34,326 nucleotides of DNA from Deltaproteobacteria bacterium (lineage in GTDB: Bacteria; Desulfobacterota; DSM-4660; Desulfatiglandales; Desulfatiglandaceae). Below are positions 20,630-29,622 of this stretch, in pieces. Numbering within the stretch: position 1 is the first letter of the stretch; the number at the start of each line of letters is the position of its first letter. The notes below the pieces were generated by a model, which saw only the letters and a program-made list of their open reading frames with translations, was not told the origin of the DNA and did no database searches. The stretch spans positions 1-34,326 of the forward strand of contig QMLZ01000008.1 of NCBI GenBank assembly GCA_003646995.1, read 5' to 3'. The position numbers and the translations under genes are program-made.

Positions 20630-21721
20630 ATGTGGAAATATAGAGAGCGGCTTTCCTATTTTGAAAAACTGAGGCGATCTCTCTATGAGGTGCTTCGAGA
20701 CAATTTAGAGATGCGCTTAATGAAGGTCTCATTAATAGATTCCTTCTATAATTATTTAAGGGAAGGCGTAGAGTACAGCTTTCTCGAGAAAAGCGAGCTA
20801 AAACCTTCCTCAAAGAAGATGGAAAAGGAATCGGCCCTCTTTAATACATTTATTGTGATCTTCTGCGAAGGTGTCATAAGCCCAAGTTTAAAGAACTACA
20901 TAAGATTTTTCCCTGAAAACGCTGTAATTAAAAAGAATTTGCAATATATCGCCAATTTTTCTTTGTCAGAACGTTTCAATCTTAATCTTAGATATTTTGA
21001 AAGTCCCCGATTTTTTGACTTCCTCGAACAATTGTTGAACGTTGACTATGCCTTGCTCATACAGCAGGATCCTACTATTAAAAAGAAAAATCGCTATTCA
21101 CTCACTCACTTTCATGTGAAGATTGATTGGCCCATTGCAGATGCCGCAGAAGACTTGGCCAAGTACCTGAGGTATATCAAGGATAATCTGTACGAGCATG
21201 GAGACAAGGTGGCCAGGATCCTCCAAAATAAGCTGTTCGAATATTATGGGTGCCATCACAGTGTGGGTGGAAGAAGAACCGCAGGCCTTATCGCCGCCCA
21301 ACTCCTGCGCCGACTGGATTGTATTTCCACGGTATTCGTGTCCAGCTCAGAATCCCGGTCCATGTACAAATACTCTGAGCGCGGGGTTTCCAAGTTCTTT
21401 TTGATCCAACTCAATGATGAGCAAATCTCCGCCCTTGCAGAAAGGGAGGGCATGAGTAAAGAGGCCTTCAAGAATAGATATCTGTATCAGGCAGAAGACT
21501 ATTTTGTGGGAATAACGGAGGCTACCTACAGGCACACGGTGCATTCAAAACCACCTGAGGACGGAAAACTGCGTAAACTAAAGCCCGCTTACAGTTGGTT
21601 AAGATTAAGAGACGAATTCCTTCACCCGAAGACCACGTCACTCAATTGCAGGCCCATTAGCTATAAATGGATCTATGCTTCTCCCTCTGAACAGGCCCCG
21701 GTAAAAGCGGTTGTTGGGTAG
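20630..21721 (+). CDS. Unrecognised 363-residue protein
   Basis: I do not recognise this family. The frame is open for 363 codons from ATG 20630, with only a weak GGGGT as ribosome binding site. It has no signal peptide or membrane segment, and is rich in Tyr, Phe, Lys and Arg. The first half (to about residue 150) looks helical and is AT-rich; it contains LRDNLEMRLMKVSLIDSFYN and FHVKIDWPIADAAEDLAKYL. The second half includes a histidine/glycine patch CHHSVGGRRTAGLIAAQLL, a possible strand CISTVFVSSS, and a tyrosine-rich section (NRYLYQAEDYFVGITEATYR). No nucleotide-binding, HTH or nuclease motif could be defended. It stands alone on the plus strand with its own promoter, facing away from the yceD run and converging on the efflux operon. 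The lower G+C of its start could mark recent acquisition, which is inference. Confidence 0.75.
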   Translation: MWKYRERLSYFEKLRRSLYEVLRDNLEMRLMKVSLIDSFYNYLREGVEYSFLEKSELKPSSKKMEKESALFNTFIVIFCEGVISPSLKNYIRFFPENAVIKKNLQYIANFSLSERFNLNLRYFESPRFFDFLEQLLNVDYALLIQQDPTIKKKNRYSLTHFHVKIDWPIADAAEDLAKYLRYIKDNLYEHGDKVARILQNKLFEYYGCHHSVGGRRTAGLIAAQLLRRLDCISTVFVSSSESRSMYKYSERGVSKFFLIQLNDEQISALAEREGMSKEAFKNRYLYQAEDYFVGITEATYRHTVHSKPPEDGKLRKLKPAYSWLRLRDEFLHPKTTSLNCRPISYKWIYASPSEQAPVKAVVG

Positions 21722-21769
21722 TGGAAGCCCACGGTTGGAAAATTTGGTCTGTTGAATCCCCCCCTAGCT

Positions 21770-22018
21770 TTAATGTGTTCCCAGCCTAGCAGAGGCCCGA
21801 ACCATTAGCCACACATCCAGGTATCTGTTCCATTTCAATAAATAAACCTTCCCGTCATCCCCGGCTACCTTAAAATAATCATGCTCTACGCCGTACCATC
21901 GATCCACAATGTTCACGACCTCGACCCTCTGTCCCTCCATGATAAAATACTGGGGCCTCTCGTTTGCCTTGTATCCGGAGTAGGCGATTACTTCTATCTT
22001 TTTCACTTCATTTTTCAT
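21770..22018 (-). CDS. Small conserved-looking protein coupled to the RND transporter gene
   Basis: An 82-residue soluble protein with no membrane segment. It reads as a compact beta-rich domain: IEVIAYSGYKANERPQYFIM, then RVEVVNIVDRWYGVEHDYFK, GDDGKVYLLKWNRYLDVW. The pattern of alternating strands with many Tyr and Trp residues resembles small cytoplasmic proteins that are found as unnamed families in sulfate reducers; no function is claimed. The ATG at 22018 overlaps the stop of the RND gene (ATGA), so it is the fifth and last coupled gene of the efflux operon. The frame is too well placed to be chance. It could be an accessory subunit or simply a passenger. Confidence 0.8.
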   Translation of the reverse strand: MKNEVKKIEVIAYSGYKANERPQYFIMEGQRVEVVNIVDRWYGVEHDYFKVAGDDGKVYLLKWNRYLDVWLMVRASARLGTH

Positions 22019-25000
22019 CTCTTTTGCCCCCCCGGTGACTCCATTCTCTGGATCAAGGATTTTAGATCATTTAGAATCAAGTAGCCGCACGGGATCAGGA
22101 TCAAAGTTACGCCTGTAGCGAAAAGAACTCCAAAGCCGAGGCTGACTGCCATGGGAACCAGGAACTTCGCTTGGAAACTCTTCTCTAATATCAAAGGCAT
22201 GAGCCCGGCGAATGTTGTTACAGATGTAAGGATGATAGGCCTAAATCTAATGGCACCTGCCTGAAGGACCGAGGCCCAAATCTTATTCCCTTTTGACCGA
22301 ATCCTGTTTATGGCGTCCACCAAGACCAAAGAATCATTAACAGCGACACCAGCCAGCCCTACCATCCCAAAAAGGCTTAGCAAACTCAAGTTAAAGCCCA
22401 TCAACAAGTGACCCCCGACCGCCCCGAGGAGGCTAAAAGGAATGGCCAGCATGATGATCAAGGGCTGAGAAAAAGACCTCAACGGAATGGCCAAAAGGGC
22501 ATAAATGGCGAACAGGGCGATAACAAATCCTTTAACCACGTCTATAAGGGATTCGCGTTCCTCCTTGCCTGCGCCTTCCATTGAATATCTAAGACCAGGG
22601 TAAAGATTCTTGAGCTGTGGCAGGTATTCCCTTTCTAGATATGCCCTGATTTCATGGGCATTGGCTATGTCCTCGTCCACATCCGCTGTTACCTTAATGA
22701 CCCGACGCCGCTGGGCCCTTTCAATGCTCGAATACCCTTGCGTCACCTTCACTGCTGCCACCTCCCTCAAAGGCACTTCGTAGCCTTTGGACGTCCGGAG
22801 TCGCATAGCCATCAGTGTAGACTCAAGCCTCCTGTCCCTTTCTGGGTATCGTACCAGCACTTTTATCTCGTCTTCATCCCTTTCAAACCGCATAGCTTCC
22901 GCTCCGTAGAACGCGAAACGGACCTGCTTGGCTAAGTCTTGGAGGCTGAGCCCCATATCCCTGCCTTCAGGCTTTAGCCGCAGCCGAATTTCCTTCTTCC
23001 CTGGCAAAAAACTGTCATTAATATCATAGACCCCCGGGTACCCCCCAAGCTCTTCTTTCAATTCGCCAGCAGCTCGCCTGAGCATTTCTTGATCATCCAA
23101 AGAAAGATGAACCTCGATCGGATTACCGGGGCTAAAAAATTCTGCACGGAAATTCAGGGATTCCGCCTCCGGGATCGGCCCGGCCTTTTCCCGCCACATG
23201 TTCAGCAATTTCGTAGCACTTATTTTTCTTTCCTCTTCCCCCAATAGCTGAACAAATACTTGTGCTAGGTTTCCCCCTGTATCGTTCTTGCCAGCCCTAG
23301 GCCCATGGCCTGCCATCTGGGCCCCTATTAAAGAAGCCATATACCTAAGAAGAGGAGGAGAGCCTTGTGGTCTGCCCTTTTCCACCTCCTGAAGCGCCAA
23401 AATTGCTGAGCTCTCGAGATGCCTAACGACTTCCTGTGTCTTTTCAAGGGGGGTGCCAGCGGGCATAGTCAAGTTGCACATTAGAACATCACTTTCCACC
23501 CTTGGAAACAATGTGAATTTGATGATACCTCCCGTCCACAGCCCTACTCCCACAAGCAATAGGGCCACCGCAGTTGCAACTGAGGCATATCGCCACCTCA
23601 AGCAAAATTTTAGCACCACAGTGTACGGACCTGATATGAACCAGTTCAGTCCCTTTGAAACGATGCCTTCTTTGTTTCCGTGCCTGCCATAGCCGTTCTC
23701 GAATTTGCAGCGCGCCAGATGAGCCGGCAATATCAGAAGTGCTTCGGTTAGTGAACCCAACAAAACCACTATAACCACTATGGGGATGTTTCTCATAAAT
23801 TTTCCCATAATACCGCTGCCCAGTAGCAACGGCCAGAAAGCCGCAACAGTGGTCAAAACCGAAAAAATAACTGGCCTTCCGACCTCAAGTGTCCCTTCAA
23901 TTGAAGCAGAAAGGGGATCATTGATAGTCTGGCGTTTTCGAAACACGCTCTCCCCTATGACTATGGCATCGTCCACAACGATTCCCAGAACCATTATGAA
24001 AGCGAAAAGAGAGATCATGTTGATGGAAACATCCAGTTCGGGGAAACACATCAAGCCGGCGGCAAACGATATGGGGATACCCAATGCAACCCAGAAGGCA
24101 AGCTTAAGATTTAGGAACACGCCCAAGAGGATAGCTACCAGGGCAAGACCAATGGACATGTTTTTTAGCAGCAACCGTATCCTGCTCCAAAGAATCTCTG
24201 AATGGTCCTGGTACAGGTCCACCTTAACCCCGTAAGGGAGTGTGGGTTTCAATTTTTCAACATAATCTTTCACGGCCCGGGCAACCTTTAAAGCGCTTTG
24301 GTCCGCCACCCTATACACCAGGATTATGGCAGCAGGCTTACCCTGAAACCGCGTTCTAAGATCGCGATCCTCAAACCCATTCCTAACCTCCGCAATCTGA
24401 CCCAGCGTAACCCTGGTGCCGTTGGGCCTTGAAATGACCACGATATCTTTGAACTCCCGCGCATAGTACCTACGTCCCTTGGTCCTTACGAGCAGCTCCC
24501 TTCCCCTTTCTTTAATACGACCCGCTGGTAAATCGAGGCTTGCGCGCTTGATGATTTCTGAAACCTGTCCGAGGGTAAGGCCATACTCCCTCAAAGTCCT
24601 CTCAGGAATCTCAATCTGGATTTCGGGCTTTCTAAGACCATACACTTCGGCTTGAGTAACACCCGGCAGATTGGTAATATCATCCCTGATTTGATCGGCC
24701 AGCCCCTTCAAAGCCGCTTCTGGTACATCGCCATAAATTGCCACATCAATAACCTGGCTTTTCCTTGTAACCTCCCTGACAACCGGTTCCTCGGCCTCCT
24801 CGGGAAATGTATTTATTCGGTCTACCTCAGCTTTTACTTCGTCGAGGAGCTTGCTTATGTCCCAGCCCTTTACCACTTCCAAGGTCACAAAGCCGTAGCC
24901 TTCCGTTGCTGTGGAGTCGATCCTTTTAACACCTGCAAGCCCGGCTATTTGGTCTTCTATCTTTCTAATTACCCCCTCCTCGACTTCTGAAGGAGAGGCG

Positions 25001-25161
25001 CCCGGATATTCGACTGTGATCAAAATCTTGTCGAGAGTAGCCTCTGGCATCACCTCAAGCTTGACAGTGAGAGCAGTGGTCACACCTGCGATCAAGATAA
25101 AAAGCATCAAAAGGTTGGCCGCAACGTGGTTAGATGCAAACCACGATATTATAGACCTCAT
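22015..25161 (-). CDS. RND-family efflux transporter, HAE1/AcrB type
   Basis: A 1048-residue inner-membrane, proton-driven transporter that exports hydrophobic compounds through a tripartite channel. The N-terminal helix (NLLMLFILIAGVTTALTV) is followed by the large periplasmic porter domain. TM4 carries the proton-relay aspartates in VLGIVVDDAIVIGESVF (Asp397, Asp398). The second half repeats the layout, with a second periplasmic loop (about 565-855) and the TM10-12 end ILTSVTTFAGLMPLILEKS. Length is standard. It overlaps the membrane-fusion gene and the small downstream gene by four bases each. Paired aspartates favour drug or lipid export over heavy-metal (CzcA) transport; substrates cannot be read from sequence. 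Confidence 0.95.
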   Translation of the reverse strand: MRSIISWFASNHVAANLLMLFILIAGVTTALTVKLEVMPEATLDKILITVEYPGASPSEVEEGVIRKIEDQIAGLAGVKRIDSTATEGYGFVTLEVVKGWDISKLLDEVKAEVDRINTFPEEAEEPVVREVTRKSQVIDVAIYGDVPEAALKGLADQIRDDITNLPGVTQAEVYGLRKPEIQIEIPERTLREYGLTLGQVSEIIKRASLDLPAGRIKERGRELLVRTKGRRYYAREFKDIVVISRPNGTRVTLGQIAEVRNGFEDRDLRTRFQGKPAAIILVYRVADQSALKVARAVKDYVEKLKPTLPYGVKVDLYQDHSEILWSRIRLLLKNMSIGLALVAILLGVFLNLKLAFWVALGIPISFAAGLMCFPELDVSINMISLFAFIMVLGIVVDDAIVIGESVFRKRQTINDPLSASIEGTLEVGRPVIFSVLTTVAAFWPLLLGSGIMGKFMRNIPIVVIVVLLGSLTEALLILPAHLARCKFENGYGRHGNKEGIVSKGLNWFISGPYTVVLKFCLRWRYASVATAVALLLVGVGLWTGGIIKFTLFPRVESDVLMCNLTMPAGTPLEKTQEVVRHLESSAILALQEVEKGRPQGSPPLLRYMASLIGAQMAGHGPRAGKNDTGGNLAQVFVQLLGEEERKISATKLLNMWREKAGPIPEAESLNFRAEFFSPGNPIEVHLSLDDQEMLRRAAGELKEELGGYPGVYDINDSFLPGKKEIRLRLKPEGRDMGLSLQDLAKQVRFAFYGAEAMRFERDEDEIKVLVRYPERDRRLESTLMAMRLRTSKGYEVPLREVAAVKVTQGYSSIERAQRRRVIKVTADVDEDIANAHEIRAYLEREYLPQLKNLYPGLRYSMEGAGKEERESLIDVVKGFVIALFAIYALLAIPLRSFSQPLIIMLAIPFSLLGAVGGHLLMGFNLSLLSLFGMVGLAGVAVNDSLVLVDAINRIRSKGNKIWASVLQAGAIRFRPIILTSVTTFAGLMPLILEKSFQAKFLVPMAVSLGFGVLFATGVTLILIPCGYLILNDLKSLIQRMESPGGQKR

Positions 25162-26345
25162 CGGCTATTCTCCTTGGAGACCTGTTCCACCCTTACACTC
25201 ATACCGTTTGTGACTACCTTATGATGCGAGACCACCACCATGTCTCCGTCCCTGATTCCCTCTGTAATGAGAGCCTCGTCACCCTCTATCCTGATGAGCT
25301 TGACCTTAGAAAATACAAGTCTTCCCTGTCTGACCAGCCATACAACATTGTTTTCCCTTAAGGCCCAGACCGGGATGGATACCACATGGGCGATCTTCTT
25401 GCCTTGGATGAAGACATCTACAAAAAGCCCTACTACAAGCGGAGGCCTCTTATCATAGGGCCGGTTAATCCTTATGACCACATTTACCATCCTTGTGTGT
25501 TCATCAATCTTGGCCTCAGCCCTCGCCACCATGCCTCTCCAAACGGTCTTTATTCCCCCCAACTCGGCGGCGACCTTTGCGACGGACCCGGCCCCCACGC
25601 CCGGGCTAATCCCGGGCACGCAAATCCATCCAATGTCATCTCTTTCCAAAGGTACCGATATTTCAACCGCCTCAATGGAAAATATCCGTGCCAAGGCCTG
25701 CCCGGGCCTCACATATTGTCCCACACCCACGTTTTCTTTTGCCACCCTGCCGTCAAAAGGAGCCAATAACTCGGTCCTTTCCAAATCTAAAAGGGATTTC
25801 CTAAGTTCAGCCCGAGCCGCCTCCAACTGGGCCCTTGCGGCCTGTATTTGCGGGGTCTTTACTAACAGGGGTGGAGGGTTCTTTGCTACCTCTGGCTTGT
25901 CTGCGTGGTTCATCTCCCATTCGGCACGGGCCTCCGCCGCTTCCTCCTCTAACAATTCCAGGTTGCTTTGCGCACTCCGCACCTTTGCCTGGGCCAATGT
26001 TATAGCCAATTCGTAGTCCGTTGGATCGATCTTTATCAGCATTTCCCCCTTCTTGAATTCCCCCCCATTTACAAGGGATGAAGAAACATAAATCACCCTG
26101 CCTCCCACTTCAGGCACGAGGTCCATTTCCCTTACGGGTCGAACAGTACCTTGGCCCTTTATCACTAACAACTCAGACCTTGCGTGCGCCTTGATCACCC
26201 TGACGAGCGGGACAGGTTTTCCGGGTCTACCCTTCTTAATCTTGGGTTTACTGGCCGTTAGAGTTAAGAATCCCCCGATTCCCAAACCGATCACACAAAC
26301 CACTACAAGGGCGTGAAATATCCTTTTTGCTGTGCCTGCCATCAC
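25158..26345 (-). CDS. RND efflux membrane-fusion (periplasmic adaptor) protein
   Basis: A 395-residue adaptor joining the inner-membrane RND pump to the outer-membrane channel. An N-terminal anchor (residues 9-30; IFHALVVVCVIGLGIGGFLTL) has no lipobox cysteine, so it is probably membrane-anchored. Lipoyl halves (LVPEVGGRVIYVSSSLVNGG and APFDGRVAKENVGVGQYVRPG) flank an alpha-helical hairpin at about 110-195 that is rich in Ala, Glu and Arg. A beta-barrel and C-terminal membrane-proximal domain follow. The start is GTG at 26345 (AGGAG eight bases upstream) or the adjacent ATG at 26342; both overlap the upstream OMF stop. It overlaps the RND gene by four bases. Confidence 0.93.
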   Translation of the reverse strand: MMAGTAKRIFHALVVVCVIGLGIGGFLTLTASKPKIKKGRPGKPVPLVRVIKAHARSELLVIKGQGTVRPVREMDLVPEVGGRVIYVSSSLVNGGEFKKGEMLIKIDPTDYELAITLAQAKVRSAQSNLELLEEEAAEARAEWEMNHADKPEVAKNPPPLLVKTPQIQAARAQLEAARAELRKSLLDLERTELLAPFDGRVAKENVGVGQYVRPGQALARIFSIEAVEISVPLERDDIGWICVPGISPGVGAGSVAKVAAELGGIKTVWRGMVARAEAKIDEHTRMVNVVIRINRPYDKRPPLVVGLFVDVFIQGKKIAHVVSIPVWALRENNVVWLVRQGRLVFSKVKLIRIEGDEALITEGIRDGDMVVVSHHKVVTNGMSVRVEQVSKENSR

Positions 26346-27784
26346 CTAGCTTTCTCCTGCATGTTCCATCCTCCTCCCAGGGCCCTAATCAGTGCCACCC
26401 TGTTTGTCAAAATTGCCAAGTCAACCAGCGCCAGGGAATCCTCGGCCCTGTACCTGGTCCGTTGAGAATCAAGGAGATTCAAGTAATCAGTGAGACCTCT
26501 TCTGTACCGCTTGTTTGCTAATTTTTCAGCCGCTCTTGCCTCTTGGACGTATTTCAAAACCGTTTTTCTCCTCTCAAGCTCCTCACGGCGTGTTGCCAGG
26601 GCATTCTCGACCTCAAGAAACGCATTCAAAACAGTCCTTGCATATTGGGCCACGCCTTCGTTGTACTGGGCAATGGCGGCTTGCTCTGCGGCCTTGAGCT
26701 TCCCGGCATCAAAAATAGGCTGGATTAATCCCGCGGCAATATTCCACAACCTGCTTCCTGGCCCGATGAGTAAATCCAGCTCCGAACTACTGTACCCGTA
26801 GGCACCAGTAAGCGATATCCGGGGGAAGCGCTCTGCCCTCGCTACCCCGATCCTTGCGTTCAACGCACGCAGCGTTGCTTCGGCCGCCTTTACGTCAGGA
26901 CGCCTGAGCAAAAGGGTTGATGGCAATCCCGCAGGGATCTGCTTTAGCCCTGCAACGTAGTCACGGGTAATAGGAAATCCCCTCATTGGCCTTGGATATT
27001 CTCCAACTAATAAACTCAGAAACTGTGCAGTTCGTGCTATCTCTGCTCGGACCAAAGGAATGGCAGCCTCAGCCTGGGAAAGGGCGCTTTTGGCCTTTTT
27101 TACTTCCAGAAGGGGTGTAAGACCTATCTCATAACGGCTCTCTATTGCTTTAAGCGTCTTCCTGTAGTTCTCTGCCCTCTTCTGAGCAATATAGAGTCTG
27201 CGTTTAAGGATGCCCAACTTCAGGTACTGGGTCACAGCTTCGGCCTCGACCGACAATTGCACGGTGCGCAAATTTTCCTCAGCCCTAAGAAGCTCGGCTG
27301 CTGCGGCTTCGTCAGCCCTGGCCAGGCGGCCCCAGAGATCCAGCTCGTAGGATGCTGCCGCTGACAATAAAAATGTGTCAGTAGTGGTAGAAAAGGACTT
27401 GCCAGGCATGATACCTATCACCGGTCTTTCCTGCCGTTGCGCATTAGCCTCAAGAGTAACCCAGGGGAAGCGATTTGCATGTGTATTTCTTAACCTGGCC
27501 TGCGCCTCCATCACACGTTGTGCGGCTTGTTTTATATCCCAATTTCTGGCTCTAACTTGGTTGATAATCTGTTTGAGGCCAGGGCAAGGAAAGAGTTCCC
27601 ACCACTGCAATTGTTCCAGAGTGGTCCCTGAGCCCTTTTGCGGAGCGTTGATGTAATTAGAAGGCACTTTCACATTTATGTCGGGCCGGGCATAATCAGG
27701 TCCGACCTTGACGCAGGAACAAAGCCAAAACAACATGGCAGTTAGAAATAGGATAAGCCCGCCCAGGTGACGCACCTTCATCAT
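26342..27784 (-). CDS. Outer-membrane efflux channel lipoprotein (TolC/OprM, NodT family)
   Basis: A 480-residue outer-membrane factor. Its signal peptide ends in lipobox LCSC (acylated Cys24), followed by VKVGPDYARPDINVKVPSNY, the classic opening of the NodT/OprM group. Two OEP repeats follow: the first contains ELDLWGRLARADEAAAAELL, the second LPSTLLLRRPDVKAAEATLRA and ARAERFPRISLTGAYG. It overlaps the tetR stop by ATGA (an in-frame second ATG lies three bases on) and the membrane-fusion gene downstream. With the other two it gives a complete self-contained tripartite pump. Confidence 0.95.
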   Translation of the reverse strand: MMKVRHLGGLILFLTAMLFWLCSCVKVGPDYARPDINVKVPSNYINAPQKGSGTTLEQLQWWELFPCPGLKQIINQVRARNWDIKQAAQRVMEAQARLRNTHANRFPWVTLEANAQRQERPVIGIMPGKSFSTTTDTFLLSAAASYELDLWGRLARADEAAAAELLRAEENLRTVQLSVEAEAVTQYLKLGILKRRLYIAQKRAENYRKTLKAIESRYEIGLTPLLEVKKAKSALSQAEAAIPLVRAEIARTAQFLSLLVGEYPRPMRGFPITRDYVAGLKQIPAGLPSTLLLRRPDVKAAEATLRALNARIGVARAERFPRISLTGAYGYSSSELDLLIGPGSRLWNIAAGLIQPIFDAGKLKAAEQAAIAQYNEGVAQYARTVLNAFLEVENALATRREELERRKTVLKYVQEARAAEKLANKRYRRGLTDYLNLLDSQRTRYRAEDSLALVDLAILTNRVALIRALGGGWNMQEKAR

Positions 27785-28431
27785 GAGCAGCCCCCATTGC
27801 CCATGCCAAGACCTCTTAATGAAAATGCAACTATGTGGTCACAAAGATTCTCCCTGAACTCGGAAGTATATCTTTTTCCAGTGAACAGGGATACGGGTCT
27901 TCGGGCAAACGTGAAGTAAATGATTTGAGAGAAGATGCTGAGCAAAATCAGTATCAGTTCGTGATCCCTGACCGGCGCAGGTAGGGCCTTACGAAGAAGC
28001 TCCACTAGCTCTCTCACAAAGGGGCGCATTACCTTCTTGGCAATCAGGTCAAATGCCTCTGAAGGACGTGCTATTTCCCTTGCCATAAGCTGACTATGCC
28101 TTATTCTCTCTTTTTCAGAAAATGGGCCCTCAAGAAAGGCCATGGCAAAGGCTCTAATAATTCCTTCAACGTCTGATCTTCCCGATTTTCTCAAGTTTTC
28201 CCTAAAGGATTCCTGTATCTTATAAGCCCTGGGGATCCAGCGACATTCAAAGACCTCTAAATAAAGATTCCTCTTTTGGCCAAAGTAATAATTAACAGCA
28301 GCCACGTTGCATCCTGCTGCCTTCACAATTTCTCTGATAGTGACCGCCTCGTAACCCTTTTCTGCGAAAAGCGCTTCCGATGCATCTAAAATGCGTTCCC
28401 TAGGGTGTGGCCCTTGGTTCGTCTCCACCAT
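27781..28431 (-). CDS. TetR/AcrR-family transcriptional regulator
   Basis: A 216-residue repressor-type protein. The N-terminal HTH occupies about residues 10-56: RERILDASEALFAEKGYEAV, TIREIVKAAGCNVAAVNYYF, then the conserved GQKRNLYLEVF. The remaining helical domain is the ligand and dimer part, with CerR/DUF1956-like hints. ATG 28431 with GGGAGG upstream is the best start; an in-frame TTG at 28452 is unlikely. It is the first gene of the efflux operon, overlapping the outer-membrane factor gene, and a 16-base inverted repeat sits in its promoter spacer, so autorepression lifted by a pump substrate is the likely logic. That is inference. Confidence 0.93.
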   Translation of the reverse strand: MVETNQGPHPRERILDASEALFAEKGYEAVTIREIVKAAGCNVAAVNYYFGQKRNLYLEVFECRWIPRAYKIQESFRENLRKSGRSDVEGIIRAFAMAFLEGPFSEKERIRHSQLMAREIARPSEAFDLIAKKVMRPFVRELVELLRKALPAPVRDHELILILLSIFSQIIYFTFARRPVSLFTGKRYTSEFRENLCDHIVAFSLRGLGMGNGGCS

Positions 28432-28455
28432 TATCCCTCCCAAGAAGGTCAAACA

Positions 28456-28484
28456 GCCGTATCAAACATGTGTTTGAATGTCAA
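28456..28484 (-). promoter_or_regulatory. Promoter of the tetR-efflux operon with operator in the spacer
   Basis: On the minus strand TTGACA (28484-28479) is followed 17 bases later by TACGGC (28461-28456), a weak -10. The inverted repeat TCAAACA-TG-TGTTTGA (28462-28477) fills all but one base of that spacer. The GGGAGG ribosome binding site and ATG at 28431 lie about 25 bases beyond. The -35 is perfect; the weak -10 lowers certainty. Confidence 0.55.
28462..28477. promoter_or_regulatory. 16-base palindromic operator for the TetR regulator
   Basis: TCAAACA at 28462-28468 and TGTTTGA at 28471-28477 are perfect complements with a 2-base centre. The length and near-perfect symmetry are normal for TetR-family operators, and the site lies directly upstream of the tetR gene. 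Bound repressor would cover the promoter spacer. The site lies about 150 bases from the divergent isomerase gene, so control of that gene is less clear. Confidence 0.65.
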
Positions 28485-28627
28485 TATACATTTTTTCCTT
28501 TGCTACTCTGAACCAATTAAAAAACGGATTTTTGGGGTTCATATTCTAGACAACGGGTCTATCCAGAAAAACTTCTTTATGTTTGTAAGGCGATGCTTTA
28601 AACTAAACAAAAATCAGGGAGGTGATT

Positions 28628-29620
28628 ATGTTTAGCCAAACTAAGTTATTTGCACTGTCCTTGTTGTGTGCCCTCGTTATTTCCTTTTCAGGTTCAAGCA
28701 GCGAGGCTCAGGAAAACGTAGTCCGTGACTACGTAGCCATTGTCAATGGCACCAAAATCAGCAAGCAAAAGTATGAAAGGGAATTGGCAAGCCTCAGGGC
28801 TAGGTTGAATAGATCTGGCAGACACCTCACGGCTGTCCAAGAACTGGAACTTAGAAAAAACCTTTTGGAGAGCATGATTAACCGTGAACTTCTCTATCAG
28901 CAAAGTGTCAAACTAGGTATTGAAGTCGGTCCCGAGGAGGTGGATAAACAACTTGAAGAGGTGAAGAAACATTATCCGGATGACGCCTCTTTCAAGACGG
29001 CCCTGAAAAGAGCTCATTATACAGAGGCCGGGGTGCGGACTCAACTCACGCGGGCCATTGCCATAGAAAAGTTCATCAACCAGCAGATAAAATCCAAAAT
29101 CCATATCAGCGACAAACAGGTTCGCGAATTTTATGACAGCCATCCTGATCTGTTCAGACGCCCTGCCCAAGTAAGAGCAAGCCACATATTGGTCAAGCTG
29201 AGTGCAAATCCTACGAAGGAAGAAAAACAAGAGGCACTCAAGAAAATCGAGGATATACAAAAGAGGATTAACAACGGTGAAGACTTTGCGGAATTGGCCA
29301 AAAAATACTCAGATGGTCCTAGCGGTAAAAGAGGAGGAGATTTGGGCTATTTCTCAAAGGGACAGATGGTAAAGCCATTTGAGGATGCCGCGTTTTCTAT
29401 GGAGATCGGCCAAGTCAGCGGTCCGGTGAAGACAATGTTCGGCTATCACTTGATAAAAGTCACCGACAAAAGGCCGGAAAGCACTATGAAGTTTGAACAG
29501 GTTAAGAATCAGCTCAAGGAATACCTTATCGACCAGGAATTACAAGAAGAAATAAAGGGTTACGCAGAAAATTTAAAGAAACACGCGAAGATAGAACGCT
29601 TCCTCTCTGGTGTGCCTTGA
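28628..29620 (+). CDS. SurA/PpiC-like periplasmic peptidyl-prolyl isomerase
   Basis: A 330-residue secreted chaperone-isomerase. A signal peptide is visible (MFSQTKLFALSLLCALVISF; probable cut after SEA near residue 27). A SurA-type N-terminal helical domain (about 33-165; AIVNGTKISKQKYERELASL, ESMINRELLYQQSVKLGIEV) precedes one parvulin domain (about 183-281; VRASHILVKLSANPT, FAELAKKYSDGPSGKRGGDLG, FSKGQMVKPFEDAAFSM). SurA of E. coli has two parvulin domains; this has one. The ATG at 28628, with GGGAGG five bases upstream, is chosen over a GTG six bases earlier. It is transcribed alone, and its stop lies two bases from the convergent helicase stop. A role in outer-membrane protein folding is inferred. 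Confidence 0.93.
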   Translation: MFSQTKLFALSLLCALVISFSGSSSEAQENVVRDYVAIVNGTKISKQKYERELASLRARLNRSGRHLTAVQELELRKNLLESMINRELLYQQSVKLGIEVGPEEVDKQLEEVKKHYPDDASFKTALKRAHYTEAGVRTQLTRAIAIEKFINQQIKSKIHISDKQVREFYDSHPDLFRRPAQVRASHILVKLSANPTKEEKQEALKKIEDIQKRINNGEDFAELAKKYSDGPSGKRGGDLGYFSKGQMVKPFEDAAFSMEIGQVSGPVKTMFGYHLIKVTDKRPESTMKFEQVKNQLKEYLIDQELQEEIKGYAENLKKHAKIERFLSGVP

Positions 29621-29622
29621 GC

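Noticed and set aside
21722..21769. Terminator between the orphan gene and the 82-residue gene
   Set aside because: GTGG-AAGC-CCAC gives only four pairs and no T-tract follows.
28547..28561. TAGAC/GTCTA inverted repeat before the isomerase gene
   Set aside because: Five-pair stem with no promoter in register; could be chance.
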